From contig JBGSPQ010000040.1 of NCBI GenBank assembly GCA_041738505.1, positions 1 through 64,000 on the forward strand: DNA of 64,000 nucleotides. The letters run 5' to 3'. Source of the stretch: JBGSPQ01 sp041738505 (lineage in GTDB: Bacteria; Patescibacteriota; Gracilibacteria; UBA1369). This document shows, piece by piece, positions 26,400 through 34,660 of the stretch. The notes under the pieces are model-generated. The model was not told the origin of the DNA. It was given only the letters and a program-made list of their open reading frames with translations, and did no database searches. Positions within the stretch are counted from its first letter, which is position 1. Every line of letters starts with the position of its first letter. The translations under genes were made by a program, and so were the position numbers.

Positions 26400-27860
26400 T
26401 TATTCTTTGTACCAGGCGAGGCTGACTTCGGGGTGCTTTCTTATTTCATTAACCATGATGCGCTGGATTTCTTTCAATTTTTGTTCGTTTTCGGCTTCAA
26501 ATCGGAGCGTGAGATTGGGGCTGGTGTTGGAACAGCGGACGGCTCCCCATGATTTTTCGTCGAAATTCACACGGACGCCGTCAATGGTTACGCATTTGTG
26601 TGTGCGGGAAAAAGTTTCCTGCAGTTTTTTTACGATTTCAAATTTTTTGTCGTCGGGGCAGTGGGCTTTGAATTCCGGGGTGGTTGCCATTTGGGGCAGA
26701 TCGGTGAATTGCTCCGAGAATTTTTTGTCCGATTGGGATAGGATTTCCAGAATTTTGCCGGCGCCATAGAGGGCGTCGTCAAAGCCGTAGTAATCATAGT
26801 GGTCTTTTCCGAAAAAGAGGTGTCCGCTGATTTCTCCGGCAAGCGGCGCGCCGATTTCGTGCATGCGCGACTCAATAAAAGAATGGCCGGTTTTGCTCAT
26901 TACGGGGATACCCCCGAGTTTTGTAATTTCATCAATCAGAATTTGCGAGACTTTCACATCAAAAACGATTTGGCTTCCCGGGTTGTTTTTTAAAAGGTCG
27001 CGGGCCAGTAGAATGATCAGGAAGTCGGCGGAATAGTGTTTGCCGTTTTCGTCCACAATGCCCACTCTGTCGCCGTCGCCGTCAAAGCCGATGCCGATGT
27101 CGGCGCCGGTTTCCACCACTTTTGCGGCCAGTTCGCGGGTGTTTTTTTCGTCTTCGGGGTTGGCTTCGTGGTTGGGGTAATTGCCGTCCGGTTCGCAAAA
27201 AATTTCGGTTACTTCGCAGCCCAGCGCGCGAAGAAGCTCCGGCGCGAAGATTCCGGCGGTGCCGTTTCCGGCGTCCACAACAACTTTCATGGGTCTGGCC
27301 GGGTGGATTCGGGTGGCAATGTCTTTAAGGTAGGTTGTAAAATTATCGGTTTTTTGTGTTAATTTTCCTTGTCCAATTTCAAAATCCCCGGACTGAATCA
27401 GTTTTAAAATTTCCTGCAGTTCTTCTCCGCAGACGGAATGGGCTTTTCTGCCCACGATTTTTACGCCGTTGTATTCTTTGGGGTTGTGGCTGGCGGTGAT
27501 GTTTACGCCGCTGTCCATGCCGAATTTGCAGACTCCGTAGTAAATGAGCGGCGAGGTGGAAAGGCCGGCGTCTTCCACATTTATGCCGGTAGAGAGCACT
27601 CCTTTGATAAATGCTGTTTGCAGTTTTTCGCCGTGCAGACGGTTGTCTCTGCCGACCAGCATGTTTATGGCGCCGTATTTTCGTTTCATGTATGTGCCCG
27701 TTCCTTTGCCGATCAGTTCCATTGTTGCCGGGGTGAGGTCGGGTTCCGGGGATGGTTTATGGTTTGATAATTCGGCGCGGTCGGTGTTGGCGGAAGGTGC
27801 TTCCATGGCGATTCCGCGGATGTCGTAGGCTCTAAAAATGTGTGGATTGATTTTGGTCAT
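26400..27860 (-). CDS. Phosphomannomutase/phosphoglucomutase, 486 aa
   Basis: This alpha-D-phosphohexomutase interconverts hexose 1- and 6-phosphates for nucleotide-sugar synthesis. The phosphoserine loop is TASHNPKEYNG (about 123), the metal loop GFDGDGDRVGIVD (about 265), the sugar loop GEISGHLFF (about 350) and the phosphate-binding loop RCSNTSPNLTLRFEA (about 450). An insert of about 20 residues near the N-terminus (SANTDRAELSNHKPSPEPD) is not usual. Mannose or glucose preference cannot be told. It precedes the glycosyltransferase on the same strand, consistent with a polysaccharide function. Confidence 0.92.
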   Translation of the reverse strand: MTKINPHIFRAYDIRGIAMEAPSANTDRAELSNHKPSPEPDLTPATMELIGKGTGTYMKRKYGAINMLVGRDNRLHGEKLQTAFIKGVLSTGINVEDAGLSTSPLIYYGVCKFGMDSGVNITASHNPKEYNGVKIVGRKAHSVCGEELQEILKLIQSGDFEIGQGKLTQKTDNFTTYLKDIATRIHPARPMKVVVDAGNGTAGIFAPELLRALGCEVTEIFCEPDGNYPNHEANPEDEKNTRELAAKVVETGADIGIGFDGDGDRVGIVDENGKHYSADFLIILLARDLLKNNPGSQIVFDVKVSQILIDEITKLGGIPVMSKTGHSFIESRMHEIGAPLAGEISGHLFFGKDHYDYYGFDDALYGAGKILEILSQSDKKFSEQFTDLPQMATTPEFKAHCPDDKKFEIVKKLQETFSRTHKCVTIDGVRVNFDEKSWGAVRCSNTSPNLTLRFEAENEQKLKEIQRIMVNEIRKHPEVSLAWYKE

Positions 27861-27919
27861 TTTTGTCTGATAATTTTCAACGGGTAAAAGGCGGGGTTAT
27901 TCTAGCAGGTCAGGAGGGA

Positions 27920-29593
27920 TTAAAAAAGCAGGGTTTTCAGGTAGGCGTGGCTTAACCTTTCGGCTTTGGCGTAGTTTTCGGGGGTGATTTTTTCGGCCGG
28001 GCTGTGGCTGATGCCGTCGTGGGCGACGTATGTCATGGCAATGGGAACACCTATTTTACCAAGGCTGGCGGCGTCGTGGCCGGGGAGCGAGGGCATGGAG
28101 ACGGTTTTCAGTCCCAATTCCTGCGCCAGCTGTTCTTTGATTTGAACGGACTGCGGGTTGACCGGTGTATAGGGTTTTTCATCAAGGACGGCGATGGCCG
28201 CGCCGTTTAATCGGCTGTGTATTTGTTCGCGGATGGGTGTCATTTTTTGGGTATCCACGTCGCGCAGGTCAAGGTTAAAACGGGTGCCGGTGTTTGGGTC
28301 CAGGGTAAAATCCGTGACGGTGCCGCGCACTTTGCCGACCGTGCTTTCGCCGTTTTCTATTTCATTGTTTACTTCCTCTCTAATAAGACGTTCCACGGAG
28401 GCCGGGACTTTCAGATTTTTGAGCGATTCTTGTGGTACGGCGGTAAAAGTGCCGGGTGTCGCCAATTTTTCCAGAAGGTCGCCGGTTACGTCGTAGTCGG
28501 CGCAGACGCGCATGAGTACTTTGACCATCAATGGTTTTAGCAATGTGAATTTGTTCGCGGGGATCATGATTTCAACTTGTTGTTCGGTGGGGACGGTGGT
28601 GAATCCGGTTTCTTTGGCGGGCGCGAATTTTGTGATTTTTATGTCATTTTTGTAGCCGGCCAGGGAGGCCGCTTTTTGAAGAAGTCGGGTGAAGAGGGCG
28701 GCGGCTACGAGTGCGTCCCGGCGGTAATATTTGGGGCTGTGTTGCTGTTTGAGCCGGGGGTTGGGCGGGGTGCCGCCGGTGTGGGACTGTGCGCCGGTGA
28801 ATTGGATGTTGATTTGGACGTGGTTGTTTGAGGGGGTGATTTCGGTTTGCTCCGGCGGCATGGCGGGTGCGGGAATTTTTACGGTTTCGCGGATTGCGCT
28901 GCCAATTCCATCGCACACTATTCCGGCATCGGCTTCGTGCAGGTCGCAGACGCGGCTTTGTTCTATGTGCAATTCTTCGTACAGGAGTGTGTTTTTGGCA
29001 TTGATGTGCGGGTTTTCAATTTCGTTCAGAATTCTGTTCCAGGAATCCGGTCCGTATTTTTCGTTTAAGAAATCTTTTAGAGGTAAGTTGGTGCCGTCAT
29101 CTTTTTTGTAGCGGATTTTTTCCAGTTCTTCTTTGCTTATTGTGCCTGTGGCAATACGGCTTCCCAAACATGTCACACCTGTTTTCGGACTGGATTCCTC
29201 TCCGCGGAAAACGGCAATCGTATAATTGAAGCGAGGTTTTCGTTCTTCCTTGATAATTGTTTCCAGAAAATTGAACGCCGAGTTTACTCCGGCAGGCCCG
29301 TCATACATGCCTCCGTTTAAAACGCTGTCGGCGTGGGAGCCGCTCATGACGGTTTTGGCGGGATCTTCTCCGAAATAAGTTATAAAAAGGTTCCCGGCGG
29401 CATCCCTTGTAATTGCGTAGTCGTCCGGGTTGATTTTTTCTTTATCAAACATCTCTCTAACGTTATCCACAATCAAATCAAAAGCTTTGTCCTCGGCTTC
29501 GGAAAAGGCGTAACACTTGCGGCCTATTTTTTTTTCGGGATTGGGAAGAGGTTCATTTCCCGCTGCGGCGATTTTATTTAGAAGATTGAGCAT
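27920..29593 (-). CDS. M20-family amidohydrolase (N-carbamoylase / allantoate amidohydrolase type), 557 aa
   Basis: This zinc amidohydrolase group removes carbamoyl groups from amino acids or ureides. Metal ligands appear in SGSHADSVLNGGMYDGPAGV (given as SHADS and YDGPAGV), FRGEESS and, near the end, HDGISHSPAEKI. The dimerisation domain contains GAQSHTGGTP. At 557 residues it is longer than the usual 410-430. The extra sequence lies mainly in the middle (about 380-450). A sole ureide enzyme without a pathway suggests salvage of nitrogen compounds or another amide substrate. Neighbouring genes do not narrow the substrate. Confidence 0.85.
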   Translation of the reverse strand: MLNLLNKIAAAGNEPLPNPEKKIGRKCYAFSEAEDKAFDLIVDNVREMFDKEKINPDDYAITRDAAGNLFITYFGEDPAKTVMSGSHADSVLNGGMYDGPAGVNSAFNFLETIIKEERKPRFNYTIAVFRGEESSPKTGVTCLGSRIATGTISKEELEKIRYKKDDGTNLPLKDFLNEKYGPDSWNRILNEIENPHINAKNTLLYEELHIEQSRVCDLHEADAGIVCDGIGSAIRETVKIPAPAMPPEQTEITPSNNHVQINIQFTGAQSHTGGTPPNPRLKQQHSPKYYRRDALVAAALFTRLLQKAASLAGYKNDIKITKFAPAKETGFTTVPTEQQVEIMIPANKFTLLKPLMVKVLMRVCADYDVTGDLLEKLATPGTFTAVPQESLKNLKVPASVERLIREEVNNEIENGESTVGKVRGTVTDFTLDPNTGTRFNLDLRDVDTQKMTPIREQIHSRLNGAAIAVLDEKPYTPVNPQSVQIKEQLAQELGLKTVSMPSLPGHDAASLGKIGVPIAMTYVAHDGISHSPAEKITPENYAKAERLSHAYLKTLLF

Positions 29594-29725
29594 AAATATT
29601 AAAAAAAGGAAATGATGGTAACAATGTTACCGCTTTGCGTCAAATTGGATGTTTTCAAACCGATTTGATAGAGCAATATTAAAGCATTTATTGCTATATT
29701 TGTCAATAATGAATAAGGCCTATGG

Positions 29726-29753
29726 TTGACAAGAGGAGATATGACGTTAGAAT
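29726..29753 (+). promoter_or_regulatory. Promoter of the 165-residue protein gene
   Basis: TTGACA (29726-29731), 16 bases, TAGAAT (29748-29753), start codon 28 bases below. Nothing else is visible in 29594-29725. Confidence 0.68.
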
Positions 29754-29781
29754 CTTGCGGAAATATCAATAAATTTATTCT

Positions 29782-30279
29782 ATGTCAACATGGTCAAAGG
29801 AGCCTGAAAATACAGGCTATATCGATCCAAAGGAGGTTGCTCCGCGGGTGGATCTTAATGGAGAGGTTGTGGATCTTGTGCGTGCGGAATCCATGCACAG
29901 GCTGGGCATGCAAGAAAAAGCGATGGAATTGTATGATTTATCCATTTCCAAAGGGTCTTATGAGGCGAGAATGTGCAAGGGATTTGCTATTGCGGAGAGT
30001 GCTTTGTGTGATGGTTGTTATGAAGATATGGTGAAGGGTTTGAAATTGGCGATACCCGTGGCAATGAGGTTGATGCATTCGGCTCAGGGAAAAAGATTGT
30101 TGCAGATTCTTCAAATGGCGGTTGATGCCGGATGGATTCAGGGGGACAGTCAACTTTGCCCGGATGCGGTCAGTCATACGGATGTTTACGATCGCATGGA
30201 GGATTTTACCCATGCGGGAGAAAACGAAAAAGCCTCTTTGAGCAATCTTTACGAATACCTGGTGGCATTTTACCGCTAA
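29782..30279 (+). CDS. Hypothetical TPR-like protein, 165 aa
   Basis: I do not recognise it. The middle (AESMHRLGMQEKAMELYDLS, SKGSYEARMCKGFAIAES) reads like one or two tetratricopeptide or Sel1-type helical repeats, which usually mediate protein contacts. No signal peptide or membrane segment is present. It has a strong promoter of its own and converges on nadM. Confidence 0.75.
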   Translation: MSTWSKEPENTGYIDPKEVAPRVDLNGEVVDLVRAESMHRLGMQEKAMELYDLSISKGSYEARMCKGFAIAESALCDGCYEDMVKGLKLAIPVAMRLMHSAQGKRLLQILQMAVDAGWIQGDSQLCPDAVSHTDVYDRMEDFTHAGENEKASLSNLYEYLVAFYR

Positions 30280-30293
30280 ATGGAGTCCGGAAT

Positions 30294-30821
30294 TTATTTC
30301 TGTTCCTCCTGAACTGCCTGCAGTCTTTCCACTCCCTCCCATTGGGTTAGCAGTTTTGCCACGGCCTCCGGTACAAAATTGTCCCATTTGCGGTTTCTGA
30401 TCATTCTTTCCCGTACTTCCGTGGATGAGATTTTGATCTCTTTTTGGACCGGAACGATCTGGTAAGGTGTGGCCAGTTTTTTGTTGTATTCGTCAAACAG
30501 TTTGGTGACAACGGGTGATCCTGTGTAGATTCTTTCAAAAGGCGGAACATAAAGTTCCACGTGCTGGGCCCAGAGCGCAAAGTTGTTGATATTGGGAACG
30601 GGAACCAGAGTGTATTTGTCGCGGGGAACGCTTGCTTCGTCCAAAGAGGCCTGTAGCATCTGGATTCTTTCGGCGCAGGTAAAGGGGTTGGCCTGACGGT
30701 AGTTTTCGTCCGAACTGCCAATGCCGATAATCAGATGGTCGCTTTCCTGAACGGCGTTAACGATTGCGGAAAGGTGGCCCATGTGTAGTGGTTGAAAGCG
30801 TCCGATAAATAATGAAATCAT
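30294..30821 (-). CDS. nadM: Nicotinamide-nucleotide adenylyltransferase, NadM type, 175 aa
   Basis: It joins NMN (or NaMN) to ATP's AMP to make the dinucleotide. The protein has the nucleotidyltransferase signature GRFQPLHMGH at residues 7-16 and the closing ISSTEVRERMI near 145. This form is typical of archaea and some bacteria, in place of NadD. The start overlaps the nadE stop as ATGA, so the two are translationally coupled, and together they make NAD from a salvaged precursor. Confidence 0.92.
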   Translation of the reverse strand: MISLFIGRFQPLHMGHLSAIVNAVQESDHLIIGIGSSDENYRQANPFTCAERIQMLQASLDEASVPRDKYTLVPVPNINNFALWAQHVELYVPPFERIYTGSPVVTKLFDEYNKKLATPYQIVPVQKEIKISSTEVRERMIRNRKWDNFVPEAVAKLLTQWEGVERLQAVQEEQK

Positions 30822-31573
30822 AGTGGTTGTTTAATTTTAATGATTGGGGGCATTGAGGATTTGTGGCGGTTGTTTTCCACCCGGTTAAAGATATTGTGGA
30901 TGAGAGTGGGTTTCATGCCTTTGCCGATAAGTTTTTCCAGTCCCTGATTGAGTCTTTTTAAAATCGGGTCGATTTCGCCGTAGGTTGCTCCAAGTTCGGC
31001 GGCGTCGGTCTGGCCGTCGTAAAGTTCCGCGGATGGCTCTTTCTGCACAATTTCGGGGGGGAGGCCTACGTGGTTGGCCAGTTCCACCACCTGATGTTTG
31101 AACAAATCGCCGAGTGGCATAATGTCGCAGGCAAGGTCGCCGTATTTGGTGCCGTATCCCAAAAGCAGTTCGCTTTTGTTGGAGGTGCCGATTACCAGCG
31201 CGTCGTGGGTGTTGGCGTAGTTGTAAAGGATTACGGCGCGTATTCTGGCTTTGTTATTTTGCAGTGCTGTGGAATTTTGCTTCCAAGGCAGCTGGGCGAA
31301 TCCGATCAGAAAAGAGTTGATGGGCTGTTGATGAAAAGTGACTCCAAGGGCTTCCGCAAGCACTTTGGCGTGATGGATGTTTTCTGCATTTGTGATTCCC
31401 AGTTCGGGCATGGAAACCGCGGTGACGTTTTCCGGGCCGATTGCGTCTGCGGTAAGTTTTAGAGTTAGAGCCGAATCAACACCACCACTTAAACCGATTA
31501 CGGCTTTGCTCAAGTCGTTTGCCGTGTAGTATTTTTTTATTCCTTTGATAATTTGTTCGTAGATTTTTTCCAT
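30818..31573 (-). CDS. nadE: NAD synthetase, ammonia-type, 251 aa
   Basis: It amidates deamido-NAD to NAD with ATP. The PP-loop SGGVDSALTLK is near residue 30. GTSNKSELLLGYGTKYGD (given as GTSNKSELLLGY and TKYGD) marks the deamido-NAD pocket. There is no N-terminal glutaminase domain, so ammonia is the probable nitrogen donor. It shares one base with the smpB stop (TGATG) and four with nadM (ATGA), which defines a tight smpB-nadE-nadM operon. Confidence 0.95.
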   Translation of the reverse strand: MEKIYEQIIKGIKKYYTANDLSKAVIGLSGGVDSALTLKLTADAIGPENVTAVSMPELGITNAENIHHAKVLAEALGVTFHQQPINSFLIGFAQLPWKQNSTALQNNKARIRAVILYNYANTHDALVIGTSNKSELLLGYGTKYGDLACDIMPLGDLFKHQVVELANHVGLPPEIVQKEPSAELYDGQTDAAELGATYGEIDPILKRLNQGLEKLIGKGMKPTLIHNIFNRVENNRHKSSMPPIIKIKQPL

Positions 31574-32022
31574 CAGCGGGCGTTTTTTAGGGTTCTGCGG
31601 ATTTCCAGATTTTGTGCTTTTTTCTTGAGTTCGTCGCGACGGTCGTATTTCTTTTTACCGCGGCAGACTCCGATTGTCAGTTTAATACGGTTGCGGGAAA
31701 GGTGAAAGTCCAGAGGGATTAACGACACCCCTTTTTCACCCAGCTGGGTGTCCAGTTTGTAGATTTCGTTTTTGTGGAGCAGGAGTTTTCTTTTGTGCGT
31801 TGGGTCGTAGTCGGTTTGTTGTTTTGCGGCCTGCTTGTAGGGGGAAATGTGGATGTTTTTGGTAAAGGCCTCCCCGTTTTTGATTTCCACGTAACTGCCT
31901 TTCAAATTGGTCTGCGAGGCGCGCACGGATTTAACCTCGGGGCCGGAAAGTTCAATCCCGGCTTCCAGTTTTTCCATGACTTCGTAATCGGCGTAGGCCT
32001 TTTTGTTTTGGGAGAGGATCAT
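31573..32022 (-). CDS. smpB: tmRNA-binding protein SmpB
   Basis: SmpB brings tmRNA to stalled ribosomes. The 149-residue length and the conserved blocks fit: NKKAYADYEVMEKLEAGIELSGPEVKS (in parts: AYADYE, GIELSG), GSYVEIKNGEAF, HKRKLLLHKNEI and the C-terminal basic tail KKYDRRDELKKKAQ. It leads the operon with nadE and nadM. The tmRNA gene itself is not seen in this window. Confidence 0.97.
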   Translation of the reverse strand: MILSQNKKAYADYEVMEKLEAGIELSGPEVKSVRASQTNLKGSYVEIKNGEAFTKNIHISPYKQAAKQQTDYDPTHKRKLLLHKNEIYKLDTQLGEKGVSLIPLDFHLSRNRIKLTIGVCRGKKKYDRRDELKKKAQNLEIRRTLKNAR

Positions 32023-32066
32023 GGCCAGATATTAGCATTTTGTATTGTAATCTGAAAGACGCGATA

Positions 32067-32094
32067 TTGACATTTGCTTCTTTGGTGCTAAAGT
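32067..32094 (+). promoter_or_regulatory. Promoter of the PRTase-like gene
   Basis: TTGACA (32067-32072) with TAAAGT (32089-32094) at 16 bases. A closer -10 match, TATACT (32094-32099), is 21 bases away and less likely. Confidence 0.48.
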
Positions 32095-32117
32095 ATACTT
32101 CTTGATATTTTTTATTT

Positions 32118-33248
32118 ATGGAAGGAGATCATAAATTAGAAACGGATTTCAGAGCAGAAATTGATTCCGCGCGATTTAAGGGGGCTATTGCGGCCAGGAA
32201 ATATATTAAAAGTAAAATTTTTTTTGATTTTGACGAAAATCTTATGGCTAAATTGAGTGAATTTGAAGGGATGGGAGCGGAAGTCGATCTTTTTAGAGAA
32301 GATTACGGAGTGCCGGGTTTTACTTGGGGTATGGATTTTATGAAAGATGACAGGATTCCCGAAGAGATTAAACAATATTGCCGGGAGAGAGTGGAAGCGT
32401 TAATTCCGAAGCTTAGCGCAGTTAATTTGTGGTATATGGTTAAGCATTTATCAAAATTTGTCGGTGATTTTGAAGAGATGAAAAAGTATATAGGTGAAAA
32501 TGGAATTACGGTACCTGATTACATATCCGGTAAAATTGCCAAACATTATGATTTGTTTGAAGTTGCATTGGAATATGGAAAAGGGCGCCAGATTAATAAG
32601 GCTATGTCTGAATTTTATCCCTGGTTGGAAGGTGATCGAATAAATGGGAGTGCTCCCGATTTTTATTACGGAGAGAGGAGTTTATTGCATGCTGTAACCA
32701 GTGAAATCAGGGAAAATTTAAGTGAGTATATTGGAAGAAATAATATTGAATTGAAGAATGGTATTTCATCTTTTCATGTTAATGCCGCGATGGAAATTTC
32801 AAGAATGGATTATGATCATATTATTGGGATTTATAGGGGATGTACTGGGTTGACCACACCGCTTGAAGTTCTGGGTGATAATGTCAGGTATATTGATTAT
32901 TCGAGGGATTTTCCCGAGGAGCCGCCCAAATGGATACAGGTGGGTAGAGTTACCGATTTGCCAAAACGGGCTTATAAGGTGCTTGTCTGTGAGGATGACG
33001 CGGTTACCGGGGATACTCTAACCAGTGTGATTCCTTTAATTCAGGAACTTGAACCAAAAAGGGTTGTTGTTCGTTTTCACGGTGCCAATTTTGAAAAAAG
33101 TAGAGCCGTGGTTGACCAAATTCCTTTTTATGATGTTGCTCAAAATCTTTATGTGGGGTTTGAAAGGTATGTGGGAAATTTAAGGGAGTTTAATTCCTGT
33201 TTGAAAAAGGTTTTAAAAAAGTGTTCTGCTAAAAAAAGGCGTGATTAG
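32118..33248 (+). CDS. Protein with C-terminal phosphoribosyltransferase-like domain, 376 aa
   Basis: The last 170 residues carry features of a type I phosphoribosyltransferase. IIGIYRGCTGLTTPLEVLG resembles the loop that grips pyrophosphate, and VLVCEDDAVTGDTLTSVI matches the PRPP-binding loop (normally hydrophobic-DD-x-x-TG-x-T). The acidic pair is shifted to EDD, which may reduce activity. The first 200 residues are helical and unrecognised. No purine or pyrimidine gene is close by, so the substrate is unknown and a regulatory role is equally possible. The gene end overlaps the convergent asnS end by 4 bases. Confidence 0.72.
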   Translation: MEGDHKLETDFRAEIDSARFKGAIAARKYIKSKIFFDFDENLMAKLSEFEGMGAEVDLFREDYGVPGFTWGMDFMKDDRIPEEIKQYCRERVEALIPKLSAVNLWYMVKHLSKFVGDFEEMKKYIGENGITVPDYISGKIAKHYDLFEVALEYGKGRQINKAMSEFYPWLEGDRINGSAPDFYYGERSLLHAVTSEIRENLSEYIGRNNIELKNGISSFHVNAAMEISRMDYDHIIGIYRGCTGLTTPLEVLGDNVRYIDYSRDFPEEPPKWIQVGRVTDLPKRAYKVLVCEDDAVTGDTLTSVIPLIQELEPKRVVVRFHGANFEKSRAVVDQIPFYDVAQNLYVGFERYVGNLREFNSCLKKVLKKCSAKKRRD

Positions 33249-34540
33249 GGTGTCAGGCGGTGAATCATTCTGGGGAAGGGAATTGATTCGCGGACGTGGT
33301 CCAGACCGCAAATCCAGGTGACTAGCCGTTCCAGACCGAATCCGAAACCGCTGTGTGGTACGGAGCCGTATTTGCGGAGGTCCAGATACCAAGAGAATGC
33401 CTCCATTGGCAGGTTGTGTTCTTTGATGCGCTCCACCAACGTGTTGTAGTCGTCTTCGCGCTGGCTGCCGCCGATCACTTCTCCGTAGCCTTCGGGGGCC
33501 AGCAGGTCGGCGCAGAGGGCGCGCGTGGGATCTAAAGGGTCTCTCTTCATATAGAAAGCTTTGACGGCGGAGGGGTATTTTTCCACAAATATCGGTTTGT
33601 CGTATTTTTTGGTGAGGATGGTCTCGTCGTCGCCGCCCAGATCGTCCATATCCCCAATGTCCGAGCCCATTTCCCGCAGTTCTTTAATAACTTCCGAGTG
33701 CGTCTTGCGGATAAATGGCGGCTCGATTTTGGTCAGCGGCTCAACGTTTCTTTCCAGAGTTTCCAGGTCTTTCTTGTTTCTCTCCAACACGGTTTTGACA
33801 ATGTATGTGACCAGTCCTTCCTGAATGGCTATATTTTCATCATGTTCCACGAAAGCGGCTTCCGCGTCCATCATCCAGAATTCGGTAAGATGTCTGCGGG
33901 TTTTGCTTTTTTCGGCGCGGAAAACGGGTCCGAAATCAAAACATCTCCCCACTCCGAAAATGGCCGCTTCAATGTACAATTGTCCGGACTGGCTTAAATA
34001 AGCCTTTCCCTCTTCAAAATAATCCACTTCAAAAAGTTCGGTGGTGCCTTCGCAGGCGCTGGGGGTGAAAATGGGCGCATCAATTTTAATGAATCCCTCT
34101 TTGTTCAGATATTCGTAGGTGGCGTTAATGATGGTGTTTCGCACTTTCTGAATAGCCACCTGTCGGTTGGAGCGGAGCCATAAATGGCGGTTGTCCAAAA
34201 GGAAATCGGGGCCGTGCTCCTTTTTGCCGATGGGGTATTCCTCTTCGCACAAATGTACGATTTCCAGTCCTGTGACATGTAATTCGTAAACATCCTCGTG
34301 TTTGGGGTGTTTGGAAACTTTACCGGTGACTTTTAGGGATGATTCCATGGTTAATTTTTCCGCGGTGGCCAGTACTTCCGGGCTTACCGCCGAGGCTTCC
34401 ACCACTCCCTGAGTAAAGCCGCTGCCGTCGCGGAGCTGCAGAAAGTAAATTTTCCCGCTGCCGCGTTTGTTGAACATCCAGCCCTGAATGGTTACTTCCT
34501 TGTCCACGTGGTCTTTGAATTTGGAAATTGTGGTGATCAT
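33245..34540 (-). CDS. asnS: Asparagine-tRNA ligase
   Basis: It charges tRNA-Asn. The 431-residue protein has the N-terminal anticodon-binding OB domain (VTIQGWMFNKRGSGKIYFLQ to about 110) and a class II core. Motif 2 is in FRAEKSKTRRHLTEFWMMDAE, and the C-terminal motif 3 is in SGFGFGLERLVTWICGLDHVRE followed by IPFPRM. The IGGSQRE segment and the RMIHR ending distinguish AsnRS from AspRS. The start overlaps an upstream reading frame on the other strand, which I do not accept as coding there. Confidence 0.95.
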   Translation of the reverse strand: MITTISKFKDHVDKEVTIQGWMFNKRGSGKIYFLQLRDGSGFTQGVVEASAVSPEVLATAEKLTMESSLKVTGKVSKHPKHEDVYELHVTGLEIVHLCEEEYPIGKKEHGPDFLLDNRHLWLRSNRQVAIQKVRNTIINATYEYLNKEGFIKIDAPIFTPSACEGTTELFEVDYFEEGKAYLSQSGQLYIEAAIFGVGRCFDFGPVFRAEKSKTRRHLTEFWMMDAEAAFVEHDENIAIQEGLVTYIVKTVLERNKKDLETLERNVEPLTKIEPPFIRKTHSEVIKELREMGSDIGDMDDLGGDDETILTKKYDKPIFVEKYPSAVKAFYMKRDPLDPTRALCADLLAPEGYGEVIGGSQREDDYNTLVERIKEHNLPMEAFSWYLDLRKYGSVPHSGFGFGLERLVTWICGLDHVRESIPFPRMIHRLTP

Positions 34541-34601
34541 GTAGAATTTAGTAATTGGGTCGGGGAAAGGATAAAGAAAGAGTCTTTTATTATCAAGATG
34601 T

Positions 34602-34630
34602 TTGACTTTTTTACAAAAATGATGTTTAGT
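34602..34630 (+). promoter_or_regulatory. Possible promoter of the wall hydrolase gene
   Basis: TTGACT (34602-34607), 17 bases, TTTAGT (34625-34630). It would start transcription about 24 bases before ATG 34661 and rules out the upstream ATGs. Confidence 0.42.
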
Positions 34631-34660
34631 AGTCCGCCTTGTTTATTAATCAGTCCTATT

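Noticed and set aside
34508..34660. Upstream start of the wall hydrolase inside asnS
   Set aside because: It overlaps the start of the asnS coding region on the other strand and precedes the likely promoter.
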